From positions 1-64,000 of the forward strand of contig JBMYSZ010000001.1 in assembly GCA_049603835.1 (NCBI GenBank): DNA of 64,000 nt, read 5' to 3'. The first letter of the stretch is position 1; each line of letters begins with the position of its first letter. This document shows, piece after piece, positions 25,510 to 35,101 of this stretch. The notes below the pieces were generated by a model. It saw only the letters and a program-made list of their open reading frames with translations, searched no databases and was not told where the DNA came from. The DNA is from Mangrovicoccus sp049603835. GTDB taxonomy: Bacteria; Pseudomonadota; Alphaproteobacteria; Rhodobacterales; Rhodobacteraceae. A program made the translations under genes and the position numbers.

Positions 25510-27030
25510 ATGCAGCCCTTGCTGGAGATGCGCGACATCACCAAAACCTTTCCGGGCGTCAAAGCGCTTGACCAAGTAAATCTTTCGGTCGTCCCCGGTG
25601 AAATTCATGCCCTGGTTGGCGAAAATGGCGCTGGCAAATCGACCCTGATGAAGGTGCTTTCCGGGGTTTATCCGGCGGGCAGCTATGACGGCGAAATCCA
25701 TTATGATGGCGCTCTGGCCGAATTTCAGACGATCTCGGATAGCGAAGAGCGTGGGATCATCATCATTCACCAAGAGCTGGCCTTGGTGCCGCTCATGTCG
25801 ATTGCCGAGAATATTTTCTTAGGCAATGAGATTGCCGAAAACGGTGTGATCAAATGGCATGAAACCCTGATCCGCACCGAAGAGCTTTTGGCCAAGGTCG
25901 GGCTGAAGGAAAGCCCCGGCACGCTGATCGACAGCCTGGGCGTGGGCAAGCAGCAGCTGGTGGAGATCGCCAAGGCCCTGTCGAAAAAGGTGCGGCTGTT
26001 GATCTTGGACGAGCCCACCGCCGCGCTGTCTGAAACCGACAGCCAGGCGCTTTTGGATCTGATCCTAGAGCTGAAGGCCCAAGGCGTGACCTCGATCATC
26101 ATCAGTCACAAACTCAACGAGGTGCGCCGCGTGGCGGATACGGTGACGGTGATCCGCGATGGCTCCACCGTTTCGACCATGGATGCGAAGGCCGGTGAAA
26201 TCACCGAAGACCGCATCGTGCGCGATATGGTCGGCCGGGATATGGCGCATCGTTACCCGGACCGCGAACGCCGCGCCGGCGAGATGCTGATGGAGGTGTC
26301 AGGTTGGAATGTCTGGCATCCCGAACATGCCGAACGCCAGGTGATCAAAAACGCCGCCTTCAATGTGCGCGCGGGCGAGGTTGTGGGGATTGCCGGGCTT
26401 ATGGGCTCGGGCCGGACCGAGCTGGCCATGTCGATCTTTGGGCGCTCTTATGGGCGCGGGGTCGAAGGCGAGGTCAAGATGCATGGGCAGATGGTCGACA
26501 CCTCCAGCGTGACCCGCGCGATTGATGCGGGCCTGGCCTATGTGACTGAGGATCGCAAATCCCTGGGCCTGGTGCTCGAAGAGACGATCTTGAAAAACAT
26601 CACCCTGGCCAATCTGCCGGGTGTGTCCAGCAATGGCGTGATTTCGGAGCGCGCGGAAACCGATGTGTCCGAGAAATATCGCCGCGCCATGAATATCCGC
26701 ACGCCGAGTGTGTTCCAGCGGGTGGTGAATCTCTCGGGCGGCAATCAGCAAAAGGTCGTGCTGAGCAAATGGCTTTTCGCCGAGCCCGAAGTGCTGATCC
26801 TTGATGAGCCCACCCGCGGCATCGATGTGGGCGCGAAATTCGAGATCTACGGCATCATCAATGAGCTGAGCGCTCAAGGCAAAGGCGTGCTGATGATCTC
26901 ATCCGAGATGCCCGAGCTTTTGGGCATGTGCGACCGAATTTACGTAATGAACGAAGGCGCTTTGGTGGGCGAGTTGACCGCCGCCGAGGCCAGCCAAGAG
27001 CGGATCATGTCGCTCATTGTGACTGAATAG
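25510..27030 (+). CDS. gguA: Multiple-sugar ABC transporter ATP-binding protein GguA
   Basis: 506 residues with two fused ABC domains, as in sugar importers of the AraG/XylG/RbsA type. Domain 1: Walker A GENGAGKSTL (about residue 38), signature LGVGKQQLVEIAKAL, Walker B LLILDEPTAAL. Domain 2: degenerate P-loop GLMGSGRTEL, LSGGNQQKVVLSKWL and LILDEPTRGIDVGAKFEIY. The degenerate second P-loop is normal for this family. It powers uptake of sugars bound by ChvE with GguB, 12 nt downstream. Confidence 0.95.
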   Translation: MQPLLEMRDITKTFPGVKALDQVNLSVVPGEIHALVGENGAGKSTLMKVLSGVYPAGSYDGEIHYDGALAEFQTISDSEERGIIIIHQELALVPLMSIAENIFLGNEIAENGVIKWHETLIRTEELLAKVGLKESPGTLIDSLGVGKQQLVEIAKALSKKVRLLILDEPTAALSETDSQALLDLILELKAQGVTSIIISHKLNEVRRVADTVTVIRDGSTVSTMDAKAGEITEDRIVRDMVGRDMAHRYPDRERRAGEMLMEVSGWNVWHPEHAERQVIKNAAFNVRAGEVVGIAGLMGSGRTELAMSIFGRSYGRGVEGEVKMHGQMVDTSSVTRAIDAGLAYVTEDRKSLGLVLEETILKNITLANLPGVSSNGVISERAETDVSEKYRRAMNIRTPSVFQRVVNLSGGNQQKVVLSKWLFAEPEVLILDEPTRGIDVGAKFEIYGIINELSAQGKGVLMISSEMPELLGMCDRIYVMNEGALVGELTAAEASQERIMSLIVTE

Positions 27031-27042
27031 GGGGCCAGGGGA

Positions 27043-28239
27043 ATGGCAACGGCAGAACCAACACAAAAGCCCTCAGGGCATAATATCCGCGAATATCTCA
27101 CGGAACATCTGCGCGAATATGGGCTGCTTTTTGCGCTCATTGCGATCATGCTGTTTTTCCAGGTGGTCACCGATGGCACGCTGCTGCGCGCGGTCAATAT
27201 GACCAACCTGTTTTTGCAAAACAGCTATATCATCATCATGGCCTTGGGCATGCTCATCGTCATTGTGGCCGGGCATATCGACCTGTCGGTGGGGTCCGTC
27301 ATGGGCTTTATTGGCGCTTTTGCGGCGGTGATGATCGTCAGTTGGGGCCTGCCCGTGGCGGTGGCGATCCCGGTCTGTTTGGTGGCGGGCGGGCTGATCG
27401 GCGCGATGCAGGGCTATTGGGTCGCCTATTGGCGCATACCCTCCTTCATCGTGACCTTGGCGGGGATGCTGGTCTTCCGTGGTCTGTCGCTGTGGCTCTT
27501 GGAGGGGCAATCCATCGGGCCGTTCCCCAAAAGCTTTCAGCTGCTTTCCACCGGCTTTGTGCCTGATCTCTTGGGTATTGGTCGTCCTAATGGCACCGCG
27601 CTTGCGGCGGGGATCATTGCGGCGGCGGCGATCTTCTGGATCGGGTTTCGGGCACGGGCACGGGATAAGGAATTCGGCGTCGAGGGCGAGCCTATGCCCT
27701 TCTTCATCGGTCGCAATGTGATCGTCTCGGCGGTGCTGATCTTTGTCTGCTACAAACTCGCCATGTTCCGGGGCTTGCCGAATGTGCTGATCTCTATGGT
27801 CGTGCTGACGGTGATCTATGCTTTCATCACGGAAAACACCACGCTGGGCCGCCGGATCTATGCTTTGGGCGGGAACGAAAAAGCGGCGAAGCTGTCGGGG
27901 ATCAAGACCGAGCGCCTCACTTTCCTGGCCTTCGTCAATATGGGAGTGCTGGCCGCACTTGCGGGCCTGATCTTTGCGGCGCGTCTGAACACCGCCACAC
28001 CGAAAGCGGGCTTCACGGTAGAGCTCGACGTGATCGCGGCGGTCTTTATCGGCGGTGCGTCTATGTCTGGCGGTGTGGGCAAAATCGTCGGCGCGGTGAC
28101 CGGCGCGCTGATCATGGGTGTGCTCAATAACGGTATGTCGATCATGGGCATCGGGATCGATTACCAGCAGGTGATCAAGGGCTTGGTCCTGCTCGGTGCG
28201 GTCTTCTTCGACGTCTATAACAAAAACAAACAGGGCTAA
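27043..28239 (+). CDS. gguB: Multiple-sugar ABC transporter permease GguB
   Basis: 398 residues with about ten membrane helices of the BPD_transp_2 (RbsC/XylH) family. Signatures are IVAGHIDLSVGSVMGF, RIPSFIVTLAGMLVFRGL, TLGRRIYALGGNEKAAKLSGIKTER (the EAA-like coupling segment) and AVFIGGASMSGGVGKIVGAVTGALIMGVLNNGM. It is 12 nt after gguA and 5 nt before the sugar-acid dehydratase gene, so transport and catabolism share one transcript. Confidence 0.94.
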   Translation: MATAEPTQKPSGHNIREYLTEHLREYGLLFALIAIMLFFQVVTDGTLLRAVNMTNLFLQNSYIIIMALGMLIVIVAGHIDLSVGSVMGFIGAFAAVMIVSWGLPVAVAIPVCLVAGGLIGAMQGYWVAYWRIPSFIVTLAGMLVFRGLSLWLLEGQSIGPFPKSFQLLSTGFVPDLLGIGRPNGTALAAGIIAAAAIFWIGFRARARDKEFGVEGEPMPFFIGRNVIVSAVLIFVCYKLAMFRGLPNVLISMVVLTVIYAFITENTTLGRRIYALGGNEKAAKLSGIKTERLTFLAFVNMGVLAALAGLIFAARLNTATPKAGFTVELDVIAAVFIGGASMSGGVGKIVGAVTGALIMGVLNNGMSIMGIGIDYQQVIKGLVLLGAVFFDVYNKNKQG

Positions 28240-28244
28240 GATTA

Positions 28245-29987
28245 ATGACTTTTACACCCGCTCCTTGGCCTCGCAAGCTGCGCTCGCAGGAATGGTTTGG
28301 CGGCACGTCTCGCGATGTGATCTATCACCGGGGTTGGTTGAAGAACCAAGGCTATCCGCATGACCTATTCGATGGGCGCCCGGTGATTGGTATCCTCAAT
28401 ACCTGGTCCGAGCTTACGCCGTGCAATGGTCATCTGCGTGAGCTGGCCGAAAAGGTGAAAGCCGGGATTTGGGAGGCCGGCGGTTTTCCGGTGGAAGTGC
28501 CGGTTTTCTCGGCCTCGGAAAATACCTTCCGTCCCACGGCGATGATGTTTCGCAATCTCGCCGCCATGTCCATCGAAGAGCAGATGCGCGGCCAGCCCAT
28601 CGATGGCGCGGTCTTGATGGTGGGCTGCGATAAGACCACGCCGAGCCTGTTGATGGCGGCGGCCTCTACAGATTTGCCTTCGATTGTCGTCACCGGCGGG
28701 CCGATGCTCAATGGCTATTTCCAGGGCGAGCGTGTGGGTTCTGGCACCCATCTGTGGAAATTCTCCGAGGCGGTGAAAGCCGGAGAAATGACCCAAGAGG
28801 AATTCCTAGAGGCGGAGCAATCCATGTCTCGCTCCTCGGGCACCTGTAATACCATGGGCACGGCCTCCACCATGGCGAGCATGGCCGAAGCGCTTGGCAT
28901 GGCGCTGTCGGGCAATGCGGCGATCCCGGCTGTGGATAGCCGTCGGCGGGTCATGGCCCAGCTTTCGGGGCGGCGGATCGTGCAGATGGTGAAGGACGAT
29001 CTGAAGCCATCAGACATCATGACCAAACAGGCCTTTGAGAATGCCATCCGCTGTAATGGGGCCATCGGCGGCTCGACAAATGCGGTGATCCATTTGCTGG
29101 CCGTAGCGGGCCGGGTTGGAATTGATCTGAGCCTCGATGACTGGGACCGCTGCGGGCGCGATGTGGCGACCATCGTCAATCTGATGCCGTCGGGCGAATA
29201 TCTGATGGAAGAGTTCTTCTATGCCGGCGGCTTGCCGGTTGTGCTGAAGCGTTTGGGCGAGGCGGGGCAGCTCCATAAAGACGCGCTGACCGTCTCGGGC
29301 GCCACGATTTGGGACGAGGTCTCGGAGGTCGTCAATCACAACCCCGACGTGATCGTGCCTTTGGAAAAGGCGCTGACCCCCCAGGGCGGTATCGCGGTTT
29401 TGAGGGGCAATTTGGCACCGGCGGGTGCGGTGCTAAAGCCCTCCGCCGCCTCGCCGCATCTTCTGACCCATCGTGGGCGGGCCGTCGTGTTTGAGGATAT
29501 CGACGACTACAAAGCCAAGATCAATGATGACGCCCTGGACATTGATGAGAGCTGCATCATGGTGCTGAAGAATTGCGGCCCCAAAGGCTATCCGGGCATG
29601 GCCGAAGTGGGCAATATGGGGTTGCCGCCGAAAGTGCTGAAAAAGGGCATTACTGATATGATCCGCATTTCCGATGCGCGTATGTCGGGTACGGCTTATG
29701 GCACGGTGATTTTGCATACCTCGCCCGAAGCGGCCATGGGCGGCCCTCTGGCTGTGGTGCAAAATGGCGATATGATCGAGGTGGATGTGCCGAACCGGCG
29801 GCTGCATCTGGATATCTCAGAGACCGAATTGACCGAACGGCTGGAGGCTTGGGCGCCGAAGCATGAGCAGGCGGAAAGCGGCTATGCTTGGCTGCATCAG
29901 GCCCATGTGGAAGGCGCGGATACCGGTGCGGATCTTGATTTCCTCAAAGGCTGTCGCGGCGCGCCTGTGGGCAAGGATAGCCACTGA
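28245..29987 (+). CDS. IlvD/Edd-family sugar-acid dehydratase (L-arabonate / D-galactonate type)
   Basis: 580 residues. Converts an aldonic acid to its 2-keto-3-deoxy form: L-arabonate, D-fuconate or D-galactonate in the closest known subfamily. Cys residues for the [2Fe-2S] cluster are visible in LTPCNGHL, VGCDKTTPS and SGTCNTMG, and the active-site Ser in ISDARMSGTAYG. The opening RSQEWFGGTSRDVIYHRGWLKNQGYPHDLFDGRPVIGI is characteristic of the L-arabonate dehydratase group rather than Edd or IlvD. Context (ChvE transporter, galactose/arabinose dehydrogenase, lactonase) agrees. Which acid is preferred cannot be settled from sequence. Its TGA shares one base with the next ATG. Confidence 0.9.
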   Translation: MTFTPAPWPRKLRSQEWFGGTSRDVIYHRGWLKNQGYPHDLFDGRPVIGILNTWSELTPCNGHLRELAEKVKAGIWEAGGFPVEVPVFSASENTFRPTAMMFRNLAAMSIEEQMRGQPIDGAVLMVGCDKTTPSLLMAAASTDLPSIVVTGGPMLNGYFQGERVGSGTHLWKFSEAVKAGEMTQEEFLEAEQSMSRSSGTCNTMGTASTMASMAEALGMALSGNAAIPAVDSRRRVMAQLSGRRIVQMVKDDLKPSDIMTKQAFENAIRCNGAIGGSTNAVIHLLAVAGRVGIDLSLDDWDRCGRDVATIVNLMPSGEYLMEEFFYAGGLPVVLKRLGEAGQLHKDALTVSGATIWDEVSEVVNHNPDVIVPLEKALTPQGGIAVLRGNLAPAGAVLKPSAASPHLLTHRGRAVVFEDIDDYKAKINDDALDIDESCIMVLKNCGPKGYPGMAEVGNMGLPPKVLKKGITDMIRISDARMSGTAYGTVILHTSPEAAMGGPLAVVQNGDMIEVDVPNRRLHLDISETELTERLEAWAPKHEQAESGYAWLHQAHVEGADTGADLDFLKGCRGAPVGKDSH

Positions 29988-30916
29988 TGCAGATAGCTTT
30001 GGTTGGGATTGGCAAGATCGCGGTGGATCAGCATGTCCCGGCGATCAGCGCCTCACCAGATTGGGAATTGGCGGCCACCGTCTCGCGCCATGGCTCGGTT
30101 GAGGGGGTAGAGGCCTTTACGGATTTCGACCGTCTCTTGGCCGAGCGGCCTGAAATCCGTGTGATATCGCTTTGCTTGCCGCCGGTGCCGCGCTTTGACT
30201 ATGCAGAAAAGGCTTTGGCGGCGGGACGGCATGTGATGCTGGAAAAACCCCCCGGCGCTACTTTGGCGGAATGCCATAAGCTAGAGGCTTTGGCGCGGGA
30301 GCGGCGAGTGTCGCTTTATGCAACTTGGCATTCGCGCCAGGCGGATAAGGTAGCGGCGGCAAAGGCTTGGCTGGCGGATAAAACGCTTTGTCGGCTGGCG
30401 ATCCATTGGGCCGAGGATGTGCGCTATTGGCATCCGGGTCAGGACTGGATCTGGGAGCCAGGCGGGCTTGGCGTGTTTGATCCGGCGATCAATGCCTTTT
30501 CCATTGTCACCGAGATTTTGCCCCAGCCGATCCATGTCAGAACCGCACGGCTCGATTTCCCGGAAAATCGGCAAACGCCTATTTCCGCGCGGGTCGAATT
30601 TGGGCACCCAGATGGGGCCGAGGTCATCGCTGAACTTGACTGGCTTAAGGCGGGTGATCCGGCCTGGACGATCACCGCCGAAACCGAGGCTGGCACGCTG
30701 ATCTTGCGCGATGGCGGGGCGCGGCTAGAGATCAATGGCAGCGAGCTGGGCAGCGAGGCCAATGCCGCCCTATCGGGTGAATATCCCCGGCTTTACGCGC
30801 AAATGGCGGCTCTGGTGGAAAGCGGCGGCATCGATATGGATCTGGCGCCCATGACGCTGGTGGCTGATGCGTTTCTTTTGGGCGCGCGTGCAACTGCTCC
30901 GGCTTTTGACTGGTGA
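29987..30916 (+). CDS. D-galactose 1-dehydrogenase (Gfo/Idh/MocA family)
   Basis: 309 residues. Oxidises D-galactose (and often L-arabinose) to the 1,4- or 1,5-lactone with NAD(P)+. A Rossmann start IALVGIGKIAVDQHVPAI, the conserved Lys in LEKPPGATLAE, and WAEDVRYWHPGQDWIWEPGGLGVFDPAINAFSIVT are very close to the Pseudomonas Gal enzyme pattern. It starts on the last base of the dehydratase stop and ends 4 nt before galM. The enzyme catalyses the first oxidation of a De Ley-Doudoroff-type pathway in this operon. Confidence 0.9.
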   Translation: MQIALVGIGKIAVDQHVPAISASPDWELAATVSRHGSVEGVEAFTDFDRLLAERPEIRVISLCLPPVPRFDYAEKALAAGRHVMLEKPPGATLAECHKLEALARERRVSLYATWHSRQADKVAAAKAWLADKTLCRLAIHWAEDVRYWHPGQDWIWEPGGLGVFDPAINAFSIVTEILPQPIHVRTARLDFPENRQTPISARVEFGHPDGAEVIAELDWLKAGDPAWTITAETEAGTLILRDGGARLEINGSELGSEANAALSGEYPRLYAQMAALVESGGIDMDLAPMTLVADAFLLGARATAPAFDW

Positions 30917-30920
30917 TCTG

Positions 30921-31937
30921 ATGCTGCGCAAAGCCCCGGATATTTTCGGCGAGGCCCCGGATGGCAGCCCGGTTTTTCGGGTGGAGCTTCGAGGCGGCGG
31001 CGCTTGCGCGCGGTTGATCACTTGGGGCGCGAGTTTGCAAAGCTTTCGCCTAAATGGGATTGCCCATGATCTGGTGCTGGGCTGCGAAGATCTGAGCGCT
31101 TATTTCGGGCCCATGCTCTATTTCGGTGCGACGGTGGGGCGGGTGGCCAATCGGATCGCTAGGGGCAAGACGCCGCTGCTAAACCGCCCCCTAGAGCTGG
31201 AATGCAATGAGCCCGGGCGCGGCATGCTGCATGGGGGCTCGCAAGGTGCAGCGCAGGTCAATTGGCAGCTGGTCGCCCATGATGACAGCGCGGCCCAGTT
31301 TTCGGTGGTTTTGCCGGACGGGCAGGGCGGTTTTCCTGGCAATTGCCGCTTGACCGCATTGTTCGGCCTGGATGATCAGGGGCGGCTCAGCATTCTTTAT
31401 GAGGCCGAAATCGATGCGCCTAGCTTTTGCAATTTGGCCCATCACAGCTATTGGAACCTCGCGGGCGGTCCCGATCTTCGCGGCCATCGCCTAAGCATTG
31501 CCGCGGATCATTATCTCCCTGTCACAGACGCGCAAATCCCCCTTGGCCCGCCCGCGCCGGTCGCTGGGACCGAGTTTGATTACCGGCAGCCTTCAAGGAT
31601 AGGCCTCGAGGCGCGCGGCCCTGTTGATCATAATTTCTGCCTGCATGACACGGGCGAGCTGCGCACTGCTTGTGTGCTGGAGGGCGGCGAGCTGCGCCTG
31701 AGCCTAAGCACCACCGCGCCGGGGCTGCAGGTCTATGATGGTGCGGCGCTCTCGACCGCGCCCTTTACTGGCCATAATGGTATACCATATGAAGCACATG
31801 CCGGTGTCGCGCTAGAGCCGCAGCACTGGCCGGATGCCCCAAATCATCCGGGCTATCCCTCGATCCTTTTGCGACCGGGGGAGGTCTATCGCCAATTTTC
31901 GCGCTTTCAGGTGACCCGCCATGGGGCCGCCGCATGA
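30921..31937 (+). CDS. galM: Aldose 1-epimerase
   Basis: 338 residues. The start at 30921 is the first ATG after the dehydrogenase stop; the 54-nt longer frame overlaps that gene. Mutarotates aldoses so the dehydrogenase gets the right anomer. GalM features: TVGRVANRIARG, LHGGSQG (His), HHSYWNLAGG (catalytic His pair), PVAGTEFDYR, DHNFCL and GVALEPQHWPDAPNHP with catalytic Glu. Fits directly after the galactose dehydrogenase. Confidence 0.93.
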   Translation: MLRKAPDIFGEAPDGSPVFRVELRGGGACARLITWGASLQSFRLNGIAHDLVLGCEDLSAYFGPMLYFGATVGRVANRIARGKTPLLNRPLELECNEPGRGMLHGGSQGAAQVNWQLVAHDDSAAQFSVVLPDGQGGFPGNCRLTALFGLDDQGRLSILYEAEIDAPSFCNLAHHSYWNLAGGPDLRGHRLSIAADHYLPVTDAQIPLGPPAPVAGTEFDYRQPSRIGLEARGPVDHNFCLHDTGELRTACVLEGGELRLSLSTTAPGLQVYDGAALSTAPFTGHNGIPYEAHAGVALEPQHWPDAPNHPGYPSILLRPGEVYRQFSRFQVTRHGAAA

Positions 31938-32020
31938 AAACCGCGCCACTCTAACCTTTCGCCGGGCCAAAGCCTGGCCAAAGCCGCAAATTTCACCGGA
32001 ATTTACCGAAGGAACCGCTT

Positions 32021-33535
32021 ATGACCTATACTCCTCATGGGAAAAGCTTAATCGCTGGCCAATGGCTCGCAGGTGACAAAGAATTTCAAAATATGCCAGT
32101 GAGCGGCGAGTCGTCGAGCTTTACCGAAGCCACGACAGAGATGGTCGATCTGGCGGTCAAAGGCGCGGAAGAGGCGTTTGAGACCTATGGCTATTCCAGC
32201 CGCGAAACGCGCGCTGCATTTCTCAATGCTATCGCCGATGAAATTGAGGCCCGCGCCGCGCAGATCACTGCGATTGGTATGGTGGAGACAGGTTTGCCCG
32301 AGGCGCGGCTTAATGGCGAGCGAGGGCGGACAACTGGTCAGCTCCGTCTTTTTGCGTCGCATATCCTGGCGGGCGATTACCTGGATCGGCGCCATGACGA
32401 AGCCCTGCCAGACCGCGCACCGCTGCCCCGGCCGGATCTGAAAATGGTTCAGCGGCCGATTGGCCCGGTGGGGGTCTTTGGCGCCTCAAACTTCCCGCTG
32501 GCTTTCTCCACTGCTGGCGGTGATACGGCAGCGGCGCTCGCGGCGGGCTGCCCGGTGGTGGTCAAAGGCCATCCGGCGCATCCGGGCACAGGCGAAATCG
32601 TGGCCGAAGCGATTTTCGCAGCGATCCAGAAAACCAGCACTCCTCCCGGTGTCTTCAGCTATCTACAAAGCACCGGCATCGAGGTGGGCACCGCTTTGGT
32701 GCAGCATCCGCTGATCAAGGCGGTGGGCTTTACCGGCTCGCTGGGCGCGGGGCGTGCGCTATTTGATCTTTGCGCCGCGCGGCCAGAGCCTATCCCATTC
32801 TTTGGCGAGCTGGGCTCGGTGAATCCTGTCTTCCTGCTGCCCGAGGCGATGAAAACACGTGGCGCCGCTTTGGGCGAGGCCTGGGCCGGATCGCTTACCA
32901 TGGGGGCGGGTCAGTTCTGCACCAATCCCGGTGTGCTGGTGGCGCTGGAAGGCGCGGAGACAGAGGCCTTCCTTGCGGCGGCGAAAACCGCGCTGGAGGC
33001 CATGGGCGCGCAAACAATGCTGACCGAAGGCATCGCCAATAGCTATCGCAAGGGCGTCGACACCATTTCCGGCCAGGCCGGGGTGCAAGAAGTGCTCACA
33101 TCCACCTGCGATCTACGCAATGCCACGCCTTATGTCTTCCATACCACCGGCGCAGAGTGGCTTGCGAATGACGCGCTTGGCGAAGAAGTGTTTGGCCCGC
33201 TTGGCCTGATCGTCATCGTTAAAGACGAAACTGAAATGCTCGCCGTGGCGCGTTCGCTGCAGGGGCAGCTCACTTGCACTTTGCAGATGGAAGAGGGCGA
33301 TACCTCTATCGGCCAAGCCTTGGTGCCGATCCTTGAGCGTAAAGCAGGCCGGGTGCTGGTCAATGGTTTCCCGACCGGCGTTGAGGTTGCCGACAGCATG
33401 GTGCATGGCGGGCCTTATCCGGCTTCGACGAATTTCGGGGCGACCTCTGTGGGCACGCTTGCAATTCGTCGCTTCTTGCGCCCTGTCTGCTATCAGAACA
33501 TGCCTGAGGCACTGCTGCCCCAGGATCTGATCTAA
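32021..33535 (+). CDS. 2,5-dioxovalerate (alpha-ketoglutaric semialdehyde) dehydrogenase, ALDH superfamily
   Basis: 504 residues. Oxidises alpha-ketoglutarate semialdehyde to 2-oxoglutarate, the last step of the non-phosphorylating L-arabinose/D-xylose/hexarate routes. ALDH residues are visible: NAD-binding ASNFPLAFSTAGGDTAAALAAGCPVVVKGHPAHPGTG, catalytic Glu in FFGELGSVNP and Cys in GAGQFCTNPG; the C-terminus VLVNGFPTGVEV is typical of this subgroup (KGSADH type II/III). AAGGA lies 8 nt before the ATG. The enzyme making its substrate, 2-keto-3-deoxy-L-arabonate dehydratase, is not in the window. Confidence 0.9.
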   Translation: MTYTPHGKSLIAGQWLAGDKEFQNMPVSGESSSFTEATTEMVDLAVKGAEEAFETYGYSSRETRAAFLNAIADEIEARAAQITAIGMVETGLPEARLNGERGRTTGQLRLFASHILAGDYLDRRHDEALPDRAPLPRPDLKMVQRPIGPVGVFGASNFPLAFSTAGGDTAAALAAGCPVVVKGHPAHPGTGEIVAEAIFAAIQKTSTPPGVFSYLQSTGIEVGTALVQHPLIKAVGFTGSLGAGRALFDLCAARPEPIPFFGELGSVNPVFLLPEAMKTRGAALGEAWAGSLTMGAGQFCTNPGVLVALEGAETEAFLAAAKTALEAMGAQTMLTEGIANSYRKGVDTISGQAGVQEVLTSTCDLRNATPYVFHTTGAEWLANDALGEEVFGPLGLIVIVKDETEMLAVARSLQGQLTCTLQMEEGDTSIGQALVPILERKAGRVLVNGFPTGVEVADSMVHGGPYPASTNFGATSVGTLAIRRFLRPVCYQNMPEALLPQDLI

Positions 33536-33583
33536 CCCGATACGACTTGCACCACTTGGCCCGCGCGCGGAGGCGATAGGCTT

Positions 33584-34198
33584 ATGACACGTAATATTAT
33601 CGCCATTTTGCGCGGGATCACCCCTGATGAAGTGCTGGACGCAGGTGAGGCTTTGCTTGCGGCGGGGATCGAGAAAATCGAAGTACCGCTGAACTCCCCC
33701 GATGCACCGCGCTCTATCGCGCTTTTGGCAGAGGCTTATGGCGCGCGGGCCTTGATCGGGGCGGGGACGGTGCTAGAGCCGCTGCAAGTGGCCGAAGTGA
33801 AAGCAGCGGGCGGGCGCTTGGTCGTGTCGCCCGATATGAATCCGGCGGTGATCGCCTCCACAAAGGCGGCGGGCATGCTGTCTTATCCCGGTGTGATGAC
33901 CCCGACCGAATGCTTTGCCGCGCTGCGGGCTGGGGCGGATGGGCTAAAGCTATTCCCCGGCTCGCTTATTGGGCCTGCTGGGCTGAAAGCGATCCGGGCG
34001 GTGCTGCCTTTGGGCACCGAAGTTTTGGCTGTGGGCGGGGCCAGCGCGCATAATTTCGCCGACTGGTTTAAAGCAGGGGCAGATGGGTTTGGCATCGGTA
34101 CTGCGCTTTATTCCCCCGGCGATAGCGCGGCGGTCATCGGCGAAAAAGCCCGCTATATCACCGCCGCCTATGATGCTTGCCGCAAAGGAGGCGCATAA
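33584..34198 (+). CDS. dgoA: 2-dehydro-3-deoxy-6-phosphogalactonate aldolase
   Basis: Splits KDPGal into pyruvate and glyceraldehyde 3-phosphate. 204 residues of the KDPG/KDPGal class I aldolase family: NIIAILRGITPDE, Glu in IEKIEVPLNSPD, GAGTVL, and the Schiff-base Lys in GLKLFPGSLIGP. LNSPD rather than the KDPG-type pattern favours the galactonate enzyme, though such aldolases often also use KDPG and could serve the uronate island. It completes the phosphorylating galactose branch if a kinase (KdgK or another) supplies KDPGal. The stop shares one base with the next ATG. Confidence 0.9.
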   Translation: MTRNIIAILRGITPDEVLDAGEALLAAGIEKIEVPLNSPDAPRSIALLAEAYGARALIGAGTVLEPLQVAEVKAAGGRLVVSPDMNPAVIASTKAAGMLSYPGVMTPTECFAALRAGADGLKLFPGSLIGPAGLKAIRAVLPLGTEVLAVGGASAHNFADWFKAGADGFGIGTALYSPGDSAAVIGEKARYITAAYDACRKGGA

Positions 34199-35043
34199 TG
34201 GCCGAGATCTTTGATAGCCGGGTTTGCGAGCTGGGCGAGGGCCCGTTTTGGCATCCGGAGCGGCAGCAGTTTTTCTGGTTCGATATCCTCAATAAGCGGC
34301 TTTATTCGCGGCAAGGCGACGTGGCGCTGCATTGGGAGATGGATGAGCTTACCTCGGCGGCGGGCTGGATCGATCGGGACCGGCTGCTCATCGCCACGGA
34401 GACCGGGCTTTATATCTATGATCTGGAAAGCTGGGCCAAAGAGCTGGTGGTGCAGATCGAGGCTGGCCGGCCCGAGACGCGGTCCAATGATGGCCGTGCC
34501 GATCCTTGGGGCGGGTTTTGGATTGGGACTATGGGCAAATCCGCAGAGCCCGGCCTGGGCGCGATTTACCGCTATGCGGCCGGCGAGTTGCGGGCCTTGG
34601 TCACGGGGATCACCGTGCCCAATTCCATCTGTTTCGCCCCGGATCGCAGCTGCGCTTATTACGCTGATAGCCGTCAGCGTCAGATCCTGCGCCAGCCGCT
34701 TGACCCGGCGGGGTGGCCGCAAGGGGAGGCTTCGGTTTTTGTGGATCTGGTAGCAGATGCGCGCAATCCGGATGGCTCGGTGACCGATGCGGAAGGCGGG
34801 CTGTGGAATGCGCAATGGGGCTCTGCCCGCGTGGCGCGCTATTTCCCGGATGGGCGGTTTGATCGGGCGTTTGATCTGGGTGGTCGCCATTCATCTTGCC
34901 CAGCTTTCGGCGGGGCGGGCTATGAGCGGTTGTTCGTGACCTCCGCTTTGGAGGCGCTCAAAGACCCGCAGCCGGGCGATGGTCTGACCTATGAAGTTGT
35001 GCCGCATGTGAAGGGCTTGGCCGAGCCTCAGGTTCAGCTCTGA
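34198..35043 (+). CDS. SMP-30/gluconolactonase-family sugar lactonase
   Basis: 281 residues, starting at 34198 with GGAGG 6 nt upstream and a 1-nt overlap with dgoA. Six-bladed propeller lactonase that opens galactono- or arabino-lactone to the aldonic acid. Metal and catalytic residues visible: Glu in LGEGPFWH, Asn/Asp in RSNDGRADPWGGFWIGTM, Asn in TVPNSICFAPD and Asp in NPDGSVTDAEGGLWNAQWG. It fills the step between the dehydrogenase and the dehydratase of the same operon. Confidence 0.92.
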   Translation: MAEIFDSRVCELGEGPFWHPERQQFFWFDILNKRLYSRQGDVALHWEMDELTSAAGWIDRDRLLIATETGLYIYDLESWAKELVVQIEAGRPETRSNDGRADPWGGFWIGTMGKSAEPGLGAIYRYAAGELRALVTGITVPNSICFAPDRSCAYYADSRQRQILRQPLDPAGWPQGEASVFVDLVADARNPDGSVTDAEGGLWNAQWGSARVARYFPDGRFDRAFDLGGRHSSCPAFGGAGYERLFVTSALEALKDPQPGDGLTYEVVPHVKGLAEPQVQL

Positions 35044-35101
35044 GATCAGGGCCCCTGAAATCCAGGCCTTGTATCTAAAGGCCGGAGAAACGGACCAGAA
35101 G

